Source: Pedobacter sp. MC2016-15
GTDB lineage: Bacteria > Bacteroidota > Bacteroidia > Sphingobacteriales > Sphingobacteriaceae
DNA: 64,000 nucleotides
Assembly (NCBI RefSeq): GCF_026239695.1
Contig: NZ_JAPIVS010000001.1
Span: forward strand, 620,001 to 684,000
Direction: 5' to 3'
A model generated the notes under the pieces. That model was not told where the DNA came from and did no database searches. It worked only from the letters and a program-made list of their open reading frames with translations. The first letter of the stretch is position 1. Each line of letters begins with the position of its first letter. Positions 36,353 through 45,140 of this stretch are shown here, in pieces. Made by a program: the position numbers and the translations under genes.

Positions 36353-37324
36353 TTAGCCGTAAACTTCGGGATTAACCACAAAGGGAAGTTGCTCCCCTTT
36401 GAGTCCGGCTATAATATTTTCAGCCGCCAGCTTGGCCATCGCGTCTCTCGTTGTTTCTGTTGCGGAGCCGATGTGAGGCAATACAGCAACATTGGGCATG
36501 CTCAGCAGGGGATTTCCCGGTTGCATGGGCTCAGGGTTGGTCACGTCAAGTCCGGCACCCCAGATTACCTTATGCTGCAGGGCACTGATCAGGTCCTGTT
36601 CATTGTGAATCTTTCCCCTGGCAGTATTGACAAAGATTGCCGAAGGTTTCATCTGTTTAAAGACCTCGGCATTGAATTTACCTTCAGTTTCTGGTGTAAG
36701 CGCTGTATGCACACTGATGACATCACTCTCTTTCAGCAGCTCTTCAAAAGAAACATACACCGCTCCGAGTTCTTTCTCTGCCGCTTCATCCCTCTGTCTG
36801 TTATGGTAGATGATCTTCATCCCAAAGGCACCGGCACAACGTTTTGCCATCTCTATACCGATCTTACCCAAACCAAATACGCCCAGGGTGCCACCTGTCA
36901 GTTCCTTACCCAGGTTGACGGTAGGTTCAAAGAAATCCCATTCGCCATTGATGATGGTTTTGTGCATAAAGAAAGCATTTCTCGCCGCTGCCATCATCAG
37001 CAAAAATGCCGTATCAGCAGTTGCACCGCTCAGCACTCCGGGGGTGTTACCTACGGGGATCTTTAAGCGGCTGGCCGTTTCAATATCTACATTATCATAT
37101 CCTACAGAGTTGAGTGCAATCACCTTGAGGTGACTGCTCGCTTCCAGGAACTCTTTATTGAGCTGTTGCCCGGCATTCAGCAATGCATCCGCCCATTGGC
37201 ATTCAGAGATCAGCTCCTCAGTAGTCAGTTTTCTTTTTTCAGTCCATTGTTTCACGGTAAAACCTGCGTCCTGCAGCAGCTGCAGTCCAACTTCGGGAAT
37301 TACCCTTGTAATAAAAATATTCAT
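36353..37324 (-). CDS. D-isomer 2-hydroxyacid dehydrogenase (glyoxylate/hydroxypyruvate reductase-like)
   Basis: A 323-residue NAD(P)-linked enzyme. The NAD-binding domain has GGTLGVFGLGKIGIEMAKRCAG (near 142); catalytic Arg in VNTARGKIHNEQDL, Glu in DVTNPEPMQPGNPLL and His in LPHIGSATETTRDAM complete the triad. It most resembles GhrB/GyaR-type glyoxylate or hydroxypyruvate reductases. It follows the PoxB-like gene by 4 bp, so they are likely cotranscribed, which would put oxo-acid reduction beside pyruvate oxidation. Confidence 0.93.
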   Translation of the reverse strand: MNIFITRVIPEVGLQLLQDAGFTVKQWTEKRKLTTEELISECQWADALLNAGQQLNKEFLEASSHLKVIALNSVGYDNVDIETASRLKIPVGNTPGVLSGATADTAFLLMMAAARNAFFMHKTIINGEWDFFEPTVNLGKELTGGTLGVFGLGKIGIEMAKRCAGAFGMKIIYHNRQRDEAAEKELGAVYVSFEELLKESDVISVHTALTPETEGKFNAEVFKQMKPSAIFVNTARGKIHNEQDLISALQHKVIWGAGLDVTNPEPMQPGNPLLSMPNVAVLPHIGSATETTRDAMAKLAAENIIAGLKGEQLPFVVNPEVYG

Positions 37325-37328
37325 AGTG

Positions 37329-39053
37329 CTAGTTACCCAAAAAATTTGAACTCAGTGTATCCCAAACCTCTTTTCCATCGCCCTTCAGCGTCTGGCGCAG
37401 CATATAAATGCTGAACCCCTTCGCCTGCTCGAATTCTATTTTTGGTGGCATCGACAATTCTGCCTGGTTTACTACCACATCTACCAGTACTGGTCCGGGG
37501 TGGGCCAGTGCTACCGCGATAGCAGATTCTACATCTTCAGATTCTTCTACTCTGATACCCTTGATACCTATGGCCTCGGCCATCTTTGCAAAATCCGGAT
37601 TTTTCAGATCGGTACCAAAAGGAGGCATCCCTCCGACTTTCATCTCCATGGCTACAAAACCCAGTGAACTGTTATTGTACACGATCAGCTTGACAGGAAG
37701 ATCATACTGCAGGATCGTGAGTATATCGCCCATGAGCATGGCAAAGCCACCGTCGCCACAAAGTGCGATCACTTGCCGCTCCGGAAAAGCCAGCTGTGCG
37801 CCAATCGCCTGTGGCATGGCACTGGCCATAGAACCGTGGTTGAATGACCCGATCAGCCTCCTCCCTGCTTTCATATCTACATACCGTGCTGCCCATACTG
37901 TAGGAGTGCCCACATCTGTAGTAAAAATCGCATCCCTGGCGGCGCGCTCACTCAGCACCCTGCTCAGGAATTCAGGATGTATCGCTTTTCCTTTTACAGG
38001 TTTGGCATGTTCCATTAAGTTTTTGCGGTTATCTGCATAACGCTCCTGGCATTTCTCCAGGAAGGAGCTGTCTGTAACCTGTTCCAGGAATGGCAGCACC
38101 GCACGGATGGTTTCCCTGACATCACCGGTTAATCCCAGGTCCAGTTTACATCGGCGTCCGAGTCGCTCGGGGCGGATGTCAAGCTGTACGATCTTAGACT
38201 TTGAAGGGAACCATTCCTTATAGGGAAAGTCTGTTCCCAGCATCAGCAGCAGGTCGCTCTCCTCTACGGCATGGTAGCCCGAAGAAATACCGATCAGGCC
38301 AGTCATCCCCACATCATAGGGGTTATCATATTGTACAAATTCTTTACCGCGCAGGGCATGCACCATGGGCGACTTGATCTTATCACCAAGTGCCAGAAGC
38401 ATATCGTGTGCACCGGCACAACCGGCACCACAGAGCAGGGTTACTTTTTTGGCCTCATTGATCAGCTGCGCCAGCTTTTGCAGTTCCTCATCTGAAGGAC
38501 GAACGGCGGGCCTGTTCAGGAATATGGAATGCTCCAGATTCTCGTTCTCCATTTTTTCCATGGCAACATCGCCGGAAATACTCACCACGGCCACCCCATT
38601 CTGGCCAATGGCATGCTGCATGGCAATCTGCAATACACGCGGCATCTGCCTGGCTGAAGCGATGGTCTCGCAGTAATAACTGCACTCGCGGAAGAGCGAC
38701 TCCGGACGGGTTTCCTGGAAATATCCGGTACCTATCTGTTCGCTCGGTATATGCGCTGCAATAGCGAGCACAGGTGCATTACTTTTGTGTGCATCATACA
38801 AGCCGTTGATGAGGTGCATGTTTCCCGGACCGCAGCTTCCTGCACATACCGCCAGACGACCTGTCAGCTGTGCCTCAGCACCCGCAGCAAAGGCTGCTGC
38901 TTCCTCATGCCGGTAGTGAATCCATTTGATCGTCTTTGAGTTGCGTAGTTCATCTACAAATCCATTTAAGGAGTCACCTACAACTCCATGTACGTGTTTT
39001 ACACCGGCACGCTCCAGTATTTCTACTAGGCTTGCCGCTACTGTTTTTGCCAT
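37329..39053 (-). CDS. poxB: Thiamine-pyrophosphate pyruvate oxidase/dehydrogenase (PoxB-like)
   Basis: A 574-residue three-domain ThDP enzyme. The N-terminal pyrimidine domain has the catalytic Glu in HYRHEEAAAFAAGAEAQLTG (near 51), the middle domain GAGCAGAHDMLLALGDKIKSPMVHALRGKE, and the PP domain the GDGGFAMLMGDILTILQYDLPVKLIVYNN ThDP motif (near 430). The length and C-terminal membrane-peptide-like end (FSIYMLRQTLKGDGKEVWDTL) fit quinone-dependent pyruvate dehydrogenase, which yields acetate and CO2. The ATG at 39053 is used (MAKTVAAS); an earlier in-frame Met would lie in the upstream stem. A terminator-like hairpin (39071-39101) lies between it and a small gene. Confidence 0.88.
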   Translation of the reverse strand: MAKTVAASLVEILERAGVKHVHGVVGDSLNGFVDELRNSKTIKWIHYRHEEAAAFAAGAEAQLTGRLAVCAGSCGPGNMHLINGLYDAHKSNAPVLAIAAHIPSEQIGTGYFQETRPESLFRECSYYCETIASARQMPRVLQIAMQHAIGQNGVAVVSISGDVAMEKMENENLEHSIFLNRPAVRPSDEELQKLAQLINEAKKVTLLCGAGCAGAHDMLLALGDKIKSPMVHALRGKEFVQYDNPYDVGMTGLIGISSGYHAVEESDLLLMLGTDFPYKEWFPSKSKIVQLDIRPERLGRRCKLDLGLTGDVRETIRAVLPFLEQVTDSSFLEKCQERYADNRKNLMEHAKPVKGKAIHPEFLSRVLSERAARDAIFTTDVGTPTVWAARYVDMKAGRRLIGSFNHGSMASAMPQAIGAQLAFPERQVIALCGDGGFAMLMGDILTILQYDLPVKLIVYNNSSLGFVAMEMKVGGMPPFGTDLKNPDFAKMAEAIGIKGIRVEESEDVESAIAVALAHPGPVLVDVVVNQAELSMPPKIEFEQAKGFSIYMLRQTLKGDGKEVWDTLSSNFLGN

Positions 39054-39066
39054 AATATGTTTGTAT

Positions 39067-39101
39067 AAAAATGAAAGCTGCCTTTTTGGGGCAGCTTTCA
39101 T
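39067..39101 (-). terminator. Hairpin between the small upstream gene and poxB
   Basis: ATGAAAGCTGCC (39071-39082) pairs exactly with GGCAGCTTTCAT (39090-39101) around seven bases. On the minus strand it is followed by TTTTT, so it can stop transcripts from the small gene at 39109-39282 before poxB. It could also act as a partial read-through attenuator. Confidence 0.65.
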
Positions 39102-39108
39102 GGTATGC

Positions 39109-39282
39109 TTAAAGTATGTTGTTTCTCCGCTCAGATTCGCGCGCTTTGAGCGCAGCGAAGCGATCAGCTTCTTTTACCCTTACTGGTACAAGCGTCTGAG
39201 ATAAGGTGCTTTTGCTATTAAAGAGTTCTGTTACTGCTACCAGCATCTGCTGAAAGGGTAAGAAGATTTTGAATATTTTCAT
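39109..39282 (-). CDS. Small conserved-looking protein, 57 residues
   Basis: A short reading frame that starts ATGAAAATATTC and encodes MKIFKIFLPFQQMLVAVTE... then a basic C-terminal half (VKEADRFAALKARESERRNNIL). A purine-rich AGGAT lies seven bases before the ATG, better than most genes here. A terminator hairpin follows eight bases after the stop, which supports a real transcript. The basic tail suggests an RNA- or membrane-surface-binding peptide, but nothing is recognised. It is 76 bp downstream of the PepSY gene on the same strand. Confidence 0.45.
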   Translation of the reverse strand: MKIFKIFLPFQQMLVAVTELFNSKSTLSQTLVPVRVKEADRFAALKARESERRNNIL

Positions 39283-39358
39283 GCTCTATCCTGTTAAGTT
39301 ATTTTTAAAACAGCATTGTTTCTGATTTGTTTGCTGGCAGAACAATTATTTTTAATAA

Positions 39359-40939
39359 CTAATTCGTTTTAATAAACAAGATAAGCCCCAGCACGCTGAC
39401 TACCAGAACGCCCATCGCGGCAAAAGCCGTAAGGAAGTCCCTGAAGTTCTTGCCCGCAAAATCTACCAGCAGGTATTTATGAAAAACGGCAAAGCTCAAT
39501 CCCTCACGACGGTCACTGTCCTGTACCCTTGCTGCCATTCGTCCTGTAGCCGGTTCCACATAGTATGTCAGATGCGTAGGCGTACTCAGGGCCAGTTTTA
39601 CCACAGGTAAACGTTTGTTGATGAAGCCGTAATCACTGTCGAACTTAGTCATGAAGTCTGAAGAAGAAATGATCAGCGGGGCCGACTGATCCGCTGCTGC
39701 ATTGGACATCATTTCACAGCATGCCGCTTCTCCATCTGCAGCGCCCTGGGCTACAAACTGCTTCACCAGACTATAACTGTGTTCCATGACCCCATCAGGC
39801 AACAGCTGGCCGGTGGACGCATCGTAGTAATCCAGATCGGGCTGGTTCTTCTGCTGCTGCTGCCCAAAGCTTTCAGCTTTGGCTACCTGTTGCTTTTTCC
39901 AGCTGTCATCTTCTTTTTTAAGCCGTTTAACCTGATAGTAGGTTTTGCTGTTGAAACGCGTCACAGCCACATTGCTCACCTCGTCCCAGTTCAGGGGCAG
40001 TTCGTTTGAAGAAAAGGCCAGCTGGCTGTTATTGATCTCCGGTTCAGACACGTAGTTGATTCTGTCATCAGGTTTAAACTTACGCGTGGCATGATAAGCG
40101 CCGGAGCCAATGAAGCTGAGCGTCACCAGCGATACAGCGATTCCGATCACGCGGTGATTCCGGCGCAGAAAACCTATCTTTTGTCCTGTGGCAGGCTTCT
40201 TGAACTTCTTCCACAACACCCCATACACCAGCAATCCGCTTAAAGTGGAGAAGATCACAATCGAGGCCAATACCAGGATGACGATATACCTGAAGGTATT
40301 GTTAGTGATGTTTGCGATAAAGGCAAAGCTATGGAAGTTGCTGAACAGCCACAGAAAGACCTTGCGGTTGCTGTCATTGTAGTTTGCCAGGCGGCTTTGG
40401 GCAGTCTCTACATACACATCCATCTGATCCTTTCTGTCGAAATCTAATTTCCAAACCGGAAGCAGGCGGTTGACGTACTGGTACTCTCCGCCAAAGCTGG
40501 TCACTTTTGTGATGGATTTTATTTTGGAAGTACTGTCGCCAAGGAAATACCTGCCCAGATAGGCTGCATACAGCTGTTCGCCGTTCAGCAGCTGTTTACC
40601 ATCAGTAGCAGAAAAATAGGATATTTCGCTCTTCCTGTTTTTTACCTGATAATATGTTTGTCCACCAAAGCTGATCATCCTGGCGCTGGTAATGAGATTG
40701 ATACCGTTTTTTGTCAGCACCTGCTGGATGGAGAGTTTCATCTGACTGCGGTCGACCGTCTCCGGCCTGATATATTCATGTGCCACAGGTACCTTAAACC
40801 AGTGGGCGATCACCGGATGGCTCAATCCCGAGCAGGTCCAGAAGATCACAGGGATAACCGTGATGATACCGAGGATCCGGTGCCATTTGTACATATTGCG
40901 CTTTACCTGGCGCTTCAGTACTGACGTAGTATCTCCCAT
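39359..40939 (-). CDS. PepSY-domain inner-membrane protein
   Basis: About 526 residues with four hydrophobic helices: near residue 25 (ILGIITVIPVIFWTCSGLSHP), near 220 (YIVILVLASIVIFSTLSGLLVYG), near 270 (VIGIAVSLVTLSFIGSGAYH) and the C-terminal AAMGVLVVSVLGLILFIK. Two PepSY-type periplasmic regions lie between. The His residues after helices 1 and 3 (SHPVIAHW, GAYHATRKF) fit the PepSY-TM family, some of whose members reduce or move siderophore iron or copper. ATG 40939 is used, with GGAGG eight bases upstream. It closes a four-gene unit with SCO1 directly before it. Confidence 0.84.
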   Translation of the reverse strand: MGDTTSVLKRQVKRNMYKWHRILGIITVIPVIFWTCSGLSHPVIAHWFKVPVAHEYIRPETVDRSQMKLSIQQVLTKNGINLITSARMISFGGQTYYQVKNRKSEISYFSATDGKQLLNGEQLYAAYLGRYFLGDSTSKIKSITKVTSFGGEYQYVNRLLPVWKLDFDRKDQMDVYVETAQSRLANYNDSNRKVFLWLFSNFHSFAFIANITNNTFRYIVILVLASIVIFSTLSGLLVYGVLWKKFKKPATGQKIGFLRRNHRVIGIAVSLVTLSFIGSGAYHATRKFKPDDRINYVSEPEINNSQLAFSSNELPLNWDEVSNVAVTRFNSKTYYQVKRLKKEDDSWKKQQVAKAESFGQQQQKNQPDLDYYDASTGQLLPDGVMEHSYSLVKQFVAQGAADGEAACCEMMSNAAADQSAPLIISSSDFMTKFDSDYGFINKRLPVVKLALSTPTHLTYYVEPATGRMAARVQDSDRREGLSFAVFHKYLLVDFAGKNFRDFLTAFAAMGVLVVSVLGLILFIKTN

Positions 40940-40940
40940 G

Positions 40941-41549
40941 TTACTCCTCCTCCAGTAAAACGTCCATATCATCCATGAGCTGTTTCACCTGCTCATCCAC
41001 AGTGCCATCGTAGGCACCCCTGATGCGGTGGTGTTTGTCTACCAGGATCAGATAACCCTGATGTACAAAGCCGCCCGGTGCCTTGCTATCCTGACCTACA
41101 GTAACCAGGTAATGACGCTCTGCCAGTGCATAGATGCTGTCTCTGCTTCCCCAGAGATACTCCCATTGGTTACCTTCAACACCCAGCTTTTTAGCATACG
41201 CCTTCATTCTGGAGGGCGTATCATACTTCACATCAATGGTATGGGAGGCCAGTTTAACCTCAGGATTAGCCTTGTATTTTTTATAGACCTTCAGGAGGTT
41301 ACGGTGCATAATGGGGCAAATGGTAGGGCATGAAGTAAAGAAGAAATCTGCCACATAGATCTTACCCTCAAAATCTTTGTCGCTCACCACCGCACTATCC
41401 TGGTTGAGGAAACTGAATGCTGGAATCGTTTTATACGTTGTGTCTGTACCTGTGATCTCCTGTTGCAGAAAAGGCAGGCGTCGTTCTTTCTGTTTGCAGC
41501 TTGCCATCAGGCCCAGCAGCAAAATGCTAAAAATGAATCGCTGTCCCAT
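40941..41549 (-). CDS. SCO1/SenC-family copper chaperone lipoprotein
   Basis: A 202-residue thioredoxin-fold lipoprotein. The lipobox is MASC (Cys18). The copper-binding CxxxC is in FFFTSCPTICPIMHRN (Cys74 and Cys78), with a distal His in GGFVHQGYLILVD. SCO proteins deliver copper to the CuA site of cytochrome oxidase or handle disulfides there. It overlaps the preceding gene by one base and is followed by the PepSY gene. A paralogue lies at 43566-44219. Confidence 0.92.
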   Translation of the reverse strand: MGQRFIFSILLLGLMASCKQKERRLPFLQQEITGTDTTYKTIPAFSFLNQDSAVVSDKDFEGKIYVADFFFTSCPTICPIMHRNLLKVYKKYKANPEVKLASHTIDVKYDTPSRMKAYAKKLGVEGNQWEYLWGSRDSIYALAERHYLVTVGQDSKAPGGFVHQGYLILVDKHHRIRGAYDGTVDEQVKQLMDDMDVLLEEE

Positions 41550-41983
41550 TACTTGCGGAATTTAGAGAGGTACGTATTGGAAAGACGAATCTCAGATTTG
41601 TATACGCTGTCTACCCTGCCTATCCGGATGCGCTCGCTCTTAAAATACGCAACAGCTTCAGCATCTGATTTGCCTGTTACGTCTGGTTCAAATTTATGCA
41701 TCCAGTCGTTCATCAGGTCCTCTGCCCTGTTCAGTCGTCCCTGCGTATCTTTCATCGCTTCCTTTTCTTTCAGCGTGTCCAGCTCAGGATATGTTGTTTT
41801 TAATGCAGGAAGGGATTTGAGGAGTGTATCCAGCTTCATCTGGTTGTCGATCAGTTTCCCATGGTCTTCCATGACCACATCGTGAAACTTCATCACTTCG
41901 TCTCTTTCCGATTTATAATTTGCAGCGGGTGTACATGCGCCTGCGGTTATTGCAATTGCAAAAATGCCTAATAATAGTCTCAT
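41549..41983 (-). CDS. Uncharacterised lipoprotein
   Basis: A 144-residue protein beginning MRLLLGIFAIAITAGACTPA, with a lipobox (AGAC, Cys17), then mostly helical charged sequence with repeated heptad-like spacing (KLIDNQMKLDTLLKSLPALKTTYPELDTLKEKEAM). Similar short coiled lipoproteins occur next to SCO genes in Bacteroidota, in my recollection. The ATG at 41983 is chosen since it begins the signal peptide; the frame is open to 42040. Probably a periplasmic helper of copper or oxidase assembly, which is inference. Confidence 0.7.
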   Translation of the reverse strand: MRLLLGIFAIAITAGACTPAANYKSERDEVMKFHDVVMEDHGKLIDNQMKLDTLLKSLPALKTTYPELDTLKEKEAMKDTQGRLNRAEDLMNDWMHKFEPDVTGKSDAEAVAYFKSERIRIGRVDSVYKSEIRLSNTYLSKFRK

Positions 41984-42079
41984 CAGTATTGTTATTGTGT
42001 TGTGCATAGCCCGCAGATGAAGCTCAGCAGCTGAGGTCATTGCGGTATTGATTTTTCAGGAAATAAAAAAGATAATCAG

Positions 42080-42457
42080 CTAGCTGTACTGAGGAGGATG
42101 AAAGATCGCATTCACCCTGGCAACCGGCATTCCCGTATTGGTAGGAATGCAAAAATTAATGGCTGCAATGGAATATTGTTTGAAGACAAATGGCATGGCA
42201 ACGAGGGCCTCCTGCATTTGCAATTGTACTTTGAGGAACTGTTGCTCCTGTTTCTGTTCCTTATCCTGCGCCTGTTTGAGTTTATTCATCAGGTAACACT
42301 TACCGTTACAGTGCAGTTCAGGTTTATTTTTGTTGACACAAAGTTCCTTTGCAATATAACTTTCATTCATTTCAAAACCTGCGAAGACGAAGAGTCCCGA
42401 CAGGTTTACTGAAACCGAACTGAATAAAAGCAATATCGCAATGGCCCGTGTTAACAT
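42080..42457 (-). CDS. Small Cys-rich exported protein of unknown function
   Basis: A 125-residue protein with an N-terminal hydrophobic helix (ILLLFSSVSVNLSGLFVFAGF). Residues 39-56 contain three Cys and a His (KELCVNKNKPELHCNGKCYLMNK), a plausible metal site of the C-x(10)-HC-x3-C kind, followed by a Gln/Lys-rich segment (AQDKEQKQEQQFLKVQ). The gene starts 8 bp after the fabH stop and leads into the lipoprotein, SCO and PepSY genes. Copper handling is inferred from context. Confidence 0.7.
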   Translation of the reverse strand: MLTRAIAILLLFSSVSVNLSGLFVFAGFEMNESYIAKELCVNKNKPELHCNGKCYLMNKLKQAQDKEQKQEQQFLKVQLQMQEALVAMPFVFKQYSIAAINFCIPTNTGMPVARVNAIFHPPQYS

Positions 42458-42464
42458 CAGATTT

Positions 42465-43466
42465 TTAGCTTCTTAACTTTCCCCACTTTAGATAGGTGGC
42501 ACCCCAGGAGAATCCTGCACCGAAAGCGGTCAGCAGCATATTGTCGTTCTCCTTAAAGTCATTTTTGAACTCCCATAAACATAATGGAATGGTTGCAGCA
42601 GTGGTATTTCCATAACGCTGGATGTTCACCTTCACCTGGCTTTCATCAAGACCCAGCTTCTCGCCTACAGCCTTGATAATTCTCAGGTTGGCCTGATGTG
42701 GAATTAACCAATCGACATCCTTTGTTTGCAAATCGTTTCTTTCCATGATCTCTGTACAAGTCTGCGTCATGCCTTCGATAGCGGCTTTAAAAACGACCCT
42801 GCCGTTTTGAGAGATATAGTTCAGTTTCTGATCCAGTGTCTCAGGAGAAGATGGATGCAACGATCCGCCGGCAGTAACAATCAGATGTTCTTTGCCTACC
42901 CCATCCGTTCTGAATACATTGTCTACCAGACCAGCATCTTCTTCTGTTTGCTCGAGTAATACAGCGCCGGCTCCATCTCCAAAAAGGATACAGGTATTTC
43001 TGTCGGCATAATTCACGATAGAGCTGTTCGCGTCTGCCCCTACAACGATTACATTTTTATAACGGTTACTTTCCACAAGACTGGCACCCAGGGTAAGAGC
43101 ATATAAAAACCCGCTGCATGCAGCATTGGAATCTACGCCCCAGGCATTCTTCAATCCCGCTTTCTCACACACAATACTAGCCGTAGAGACCATGATATAA
43201 TCGGGCGTTGCCGTTGCCACAATTACACATTCAATATCATCCGGGCTCATGTTGCTGTCTTCAAGCAGCCTTTTAACCGCCATTGTTGCTAAATCAGAAG
43301 TGGCCAGTGAATCATCATTCAAAATCCTTCTTTCTTCAATACCAGTTCTTGAAATAATCCAGTCGTTATTCGTATCCACCATCTTTTCAAGATCATGGTT
43401 AGTTAAAATCGTCTCCGGCACATATCCCCCTAAAGCTGTAATGGCAGCGTTATATCTTTTTCTCAT
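42465..43466 (-). CDS. fabH: Beta-ketoacyl-ACP synthase III
   Basis: A 333-residue thiolase-fold enzyme that starts fatty-acid synthesis by condensing acetyl- (or branched acyl-) CoA with malonyl-ACP. The catalytic triad is visible: Cys in DSNAACSGFLYALTLG (near 117), His in WLIPHQANLRI (near 262) and Asn in YGNTTAATIPL (near 292). A perfect -7 box (TAGTTTTG, 43489-43496) is 22 bp before the ATG. The downstream copper-linked genes on the same strand may be cotranscribed. Confidence 0.95.
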   Translation of the reverse strand: MRKRYNAAITALGGYVPETILTNHDLEKMVDTNNDWIISRTGIEERRILNDDSLATSDLATMAVKRLLEDSNMSPDDIECVIVATATPDYIMVSTASIVCEKAGLKNAWGVDSNAACSGFLYALTLGASLVESNRYKNVIVVGADANSSIVNYADRNTCILFGDGAGAVLLEQTEEDAGLVDNVFRTDGVGKEHLIVTAGGSLHPSSPETLDQKLNYISQNGRVVFKAAIEGMTQTCTEIMERNDLQTKDVDWLIPHQANLRIIKAVGEKLGLDESQVKVNIQRYGNTTAATIPLCLWEFKNDFKENDNMLLTAFGAGFSWGATYLKWGKLRS

Positions 43467-43488
43467 TAAGTGTTACAAATTCTTGGGG

Positions 43489-43496
43489 CAAAACTA
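43489..43496 (-). promoter_or_regulatory. -7 promoter element of fabH
   Basis: Reads TAGTTTTG on the minus strand, 22 bp before the fabH ATG at 43466. Confidence 0.6.
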
Positions 43497-43539
43497 ATAA
43501 ATATTTACAGCTACGTTACACTTTATTTTCACAGTAATG

Positions 43540-43547
43540 TACCTTTG
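43540..43547 (+). promoter_or_regulatory. -7 promoter element of the second SCO gene
   Basis: TACCTTTG, 18 bp before the ATG at 43566. With the fabH box it forms a divergent promoter pair about 50 bp apart. Confidence 0.6.
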
Positions 43548-43565
43548 CCTTAACAATCAATTTAT

Positions 43566-44219
43566 ATGAAATACCATTTGACGTTTCGATACACTTTTGT
43601 TTTGGCGGTAATCCTGTTATTTTGCTCATGTAAGGGGGAGAGAAAGCTACCTTATTATGGGATGAGAGATACGAAAACGGTAACAAATAATGACGGTTCT
43701 ACGACCGTAGACACGATTTACCAAACGATTCCTGCTTTTAAACTTCTCAACCAGGACAGTACAGAAATCACCAATGACACCTTTAAAGGAAAAGTATATG
43801 TAGCCGATTTTTTCTTCACTTCATGTAATACAATCTGCCCGATTATGCACCGGAACATGAAAAAGATTTTTGACAACTATAAGGATAATGCCGATGTGAT
43901 GCTCCTGTCCCATACCATAGACTTCAAATATGACACGCCTTCAGTACTTAAAAAGTATGCACAGAAGCTCGGTGTTGATGGCCCGAAGTGGCAGTTTGCC
44001 TATGGTGCGAAGGATACAGTGTATACGCTGGCCACCAAAAGCTACCTCGTATCTGTAGCACAGGATGACAATGATAAACAGGGATATGTTCACCAGGGCT
44101 TTCTGATCTTGATTGATAAGGACAGACGGATCCGTGGCGCTTATGATGGCACTAATCCTGAACAGGTGGCACAACTGGAAAAAGATATTCCTTTATTACT
44201 CGCTGAAGATAAATCATAG
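43566..44219 (+). CDS. SCO1/SenC-family copper chaperone lipoprotein
   Basis: A 217-residue paralogue of the SCO protein at 40941. Lipobox FCSC (Cys22); copper CxxxC at Cys87/Cys91 in FFFTSCNTICPIMHRN; distal His in QGYVHQGFLILID. It has an N-terminal insert (about 35-60) with an acidic/Thr-rich spacer absent from the other copy. Its stop overlaps the start of the cytochrome c gene by one base (TAGTG), so the two are coupled. Confidence 0.92.
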   Translation: MKYHLTFRYTFVLAVILLFCSCKGERKLPYYGMRDTKTVTNNDGSTTVDTIYQTIPAFKLLNQDSTEITNDTFKGKVYVADFFFTSCNTICPIMHRNMKKIFDNYKDNADVMLLSHTIDFKYDTPSVLKKYAQKLGVDGPKWQFAYGAKDTVYTLATKSYLVSVAQDDNDKQGYVHQGFLILIDKDRRIRGAYDGTNPEQVAQLEKDIPLLLAEDKS

Positions 44220-44638
44220 TGAGAAAGCTGATCATCCTCCTGAGCTTCTCCTTCACGGTCATCTGTATTTTTTATTCCTGCCAGACCGCAGATTCTGTAC
44301 AGCGTGATGCCTATTACGTAAACGGCAGGGACTTATATATCAGGCATTGCCAGAATTGCCACGGCGAAAAAGGCGAAGGACTCGGGGAGCTGACACCCCC
44401 TTTAACGGACAGCATATTTATGAAGCAGAACAAGACACAGCTGGCCTGCTTTATCAAAAACGGAGTATCCAAACCACTGACAATCCATGGCAAGGTGTAC
44501 GAAGGTAAAATGCCTGATTTTAACCTTGCTCCAATCGATATAGCACAGCTGATTGTGTACATTACCAACGGTTTTGGACACAAACAGGGAATGTATACAC
44601 CTGAGCAGGTAGCTGCCGATCTGAATAAGTGCAGGTAG
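44219..44638 (+). CDS. Class I cytochrome c lipoprotein
   Basis: A 139-residue monohaem cytochrome. It begins with GTG and a lipobox signal (MRKLIILLSFSFTVICIFYSC, Cys21). The haem-binding CxxCH is RHCQNCHGEKGEG (Cys44, Cys47, His48), and the axial Met is in YEGKMPDF (near 97). It is probably an electron donor to, or assembly factor for, a terminal oxidase, given the coupled SCO gene. Confidence 0.9.
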   Translation: MRKLIILLSFSFTVICIFYSCQTADSVQRDAYYVNGRDLYIRHCQNCHGEKGEGLGELTPPLTDSIFMKQNKTQLACFIKNGVSKPLTIHGKVYEGKMPDFNLAPIDIAQLIVYITNGFGHKQGMYTPEQVAADLNKCR

Positions 44639-44673
44639 GGAAAAATAGTAGGCTTAATCTTGGGCAGGTTTTA

Positions 44674-44681
44674 TATCTTTG
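44674..44681 (+). promoter_or_regulatory. -7 promoter element of rnpB
   Basis: TATCTTTG, a full TAnnTTTG match, seven bases before the P1 helix of the RNase P RNA. Confidence 0.7.
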
Positions 44682-44687
44682 CGCCAA

Positions 44688-45063
44688 ATGCAAGCCGTTC
44701 TATCGCTGTAAGTAATGCTTTGCATCTTAAAGAGGAAAGTCCGGGCAACACAGAGCATCCCGCTTCCTAACGGGAAGAGGTTTGGGAATGAAGACCTGAA
44801 TTATGGAAAGTGCCGCAGAAAGTATACCGCCGATGGCTTCGGCACAGGTAAGGTTGAAAACGTGAGGTAAGAGCTCACGAATTTTCCGGGCGACCGGAGG
44901 AGCTGGTAAACCCCGGGAGTTGAAAGACCAAATAGGCTGACGTATGTAGGGCTGCTCGTCCGATGTCAGTGGGTAGGTCGTTAGAGATAAATGGCAACAT
45001 TTATAGTAGATTAATGATAGAAGCCCCGTTAAAGGGTACAGAACCCGGCTTATAGGCTTGCAT
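44688..45063 (+). ncRNA. rnpB: RNase P RNA, type A
   Basis: The catalytic RNA that matures tRNA 5' ends. P1 is formed by ATGCAAGCC (44688-44696) and GGCTTGCAT (45055-45063). The universally conserved GAGGAAAGTCCGGGC block (about 44731-44745) and the ACAGAACCCGGCTTA block (about 45038-45052) pair as P4. A T8 run right after P1 ends the transcript. About 376 nt, normal for bacteria. Confidence 0.96.
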
Positions 45064-45140
45064 TTTTTTTATTTATCAGTATTAATTGATAATTAGTAAA
45101 TATATTAGTATCCAACAAAAGAGAAGAGAGAGTACCACCT

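Noticed and set aside
36389..37066. 225-codon plus-strand frame opposite the hydroxyacid dehydrogenase
   Set aside because: Low-complexity, Cys/His-scattered shadow translation; the minus-strand protein has a full catalytic triad.
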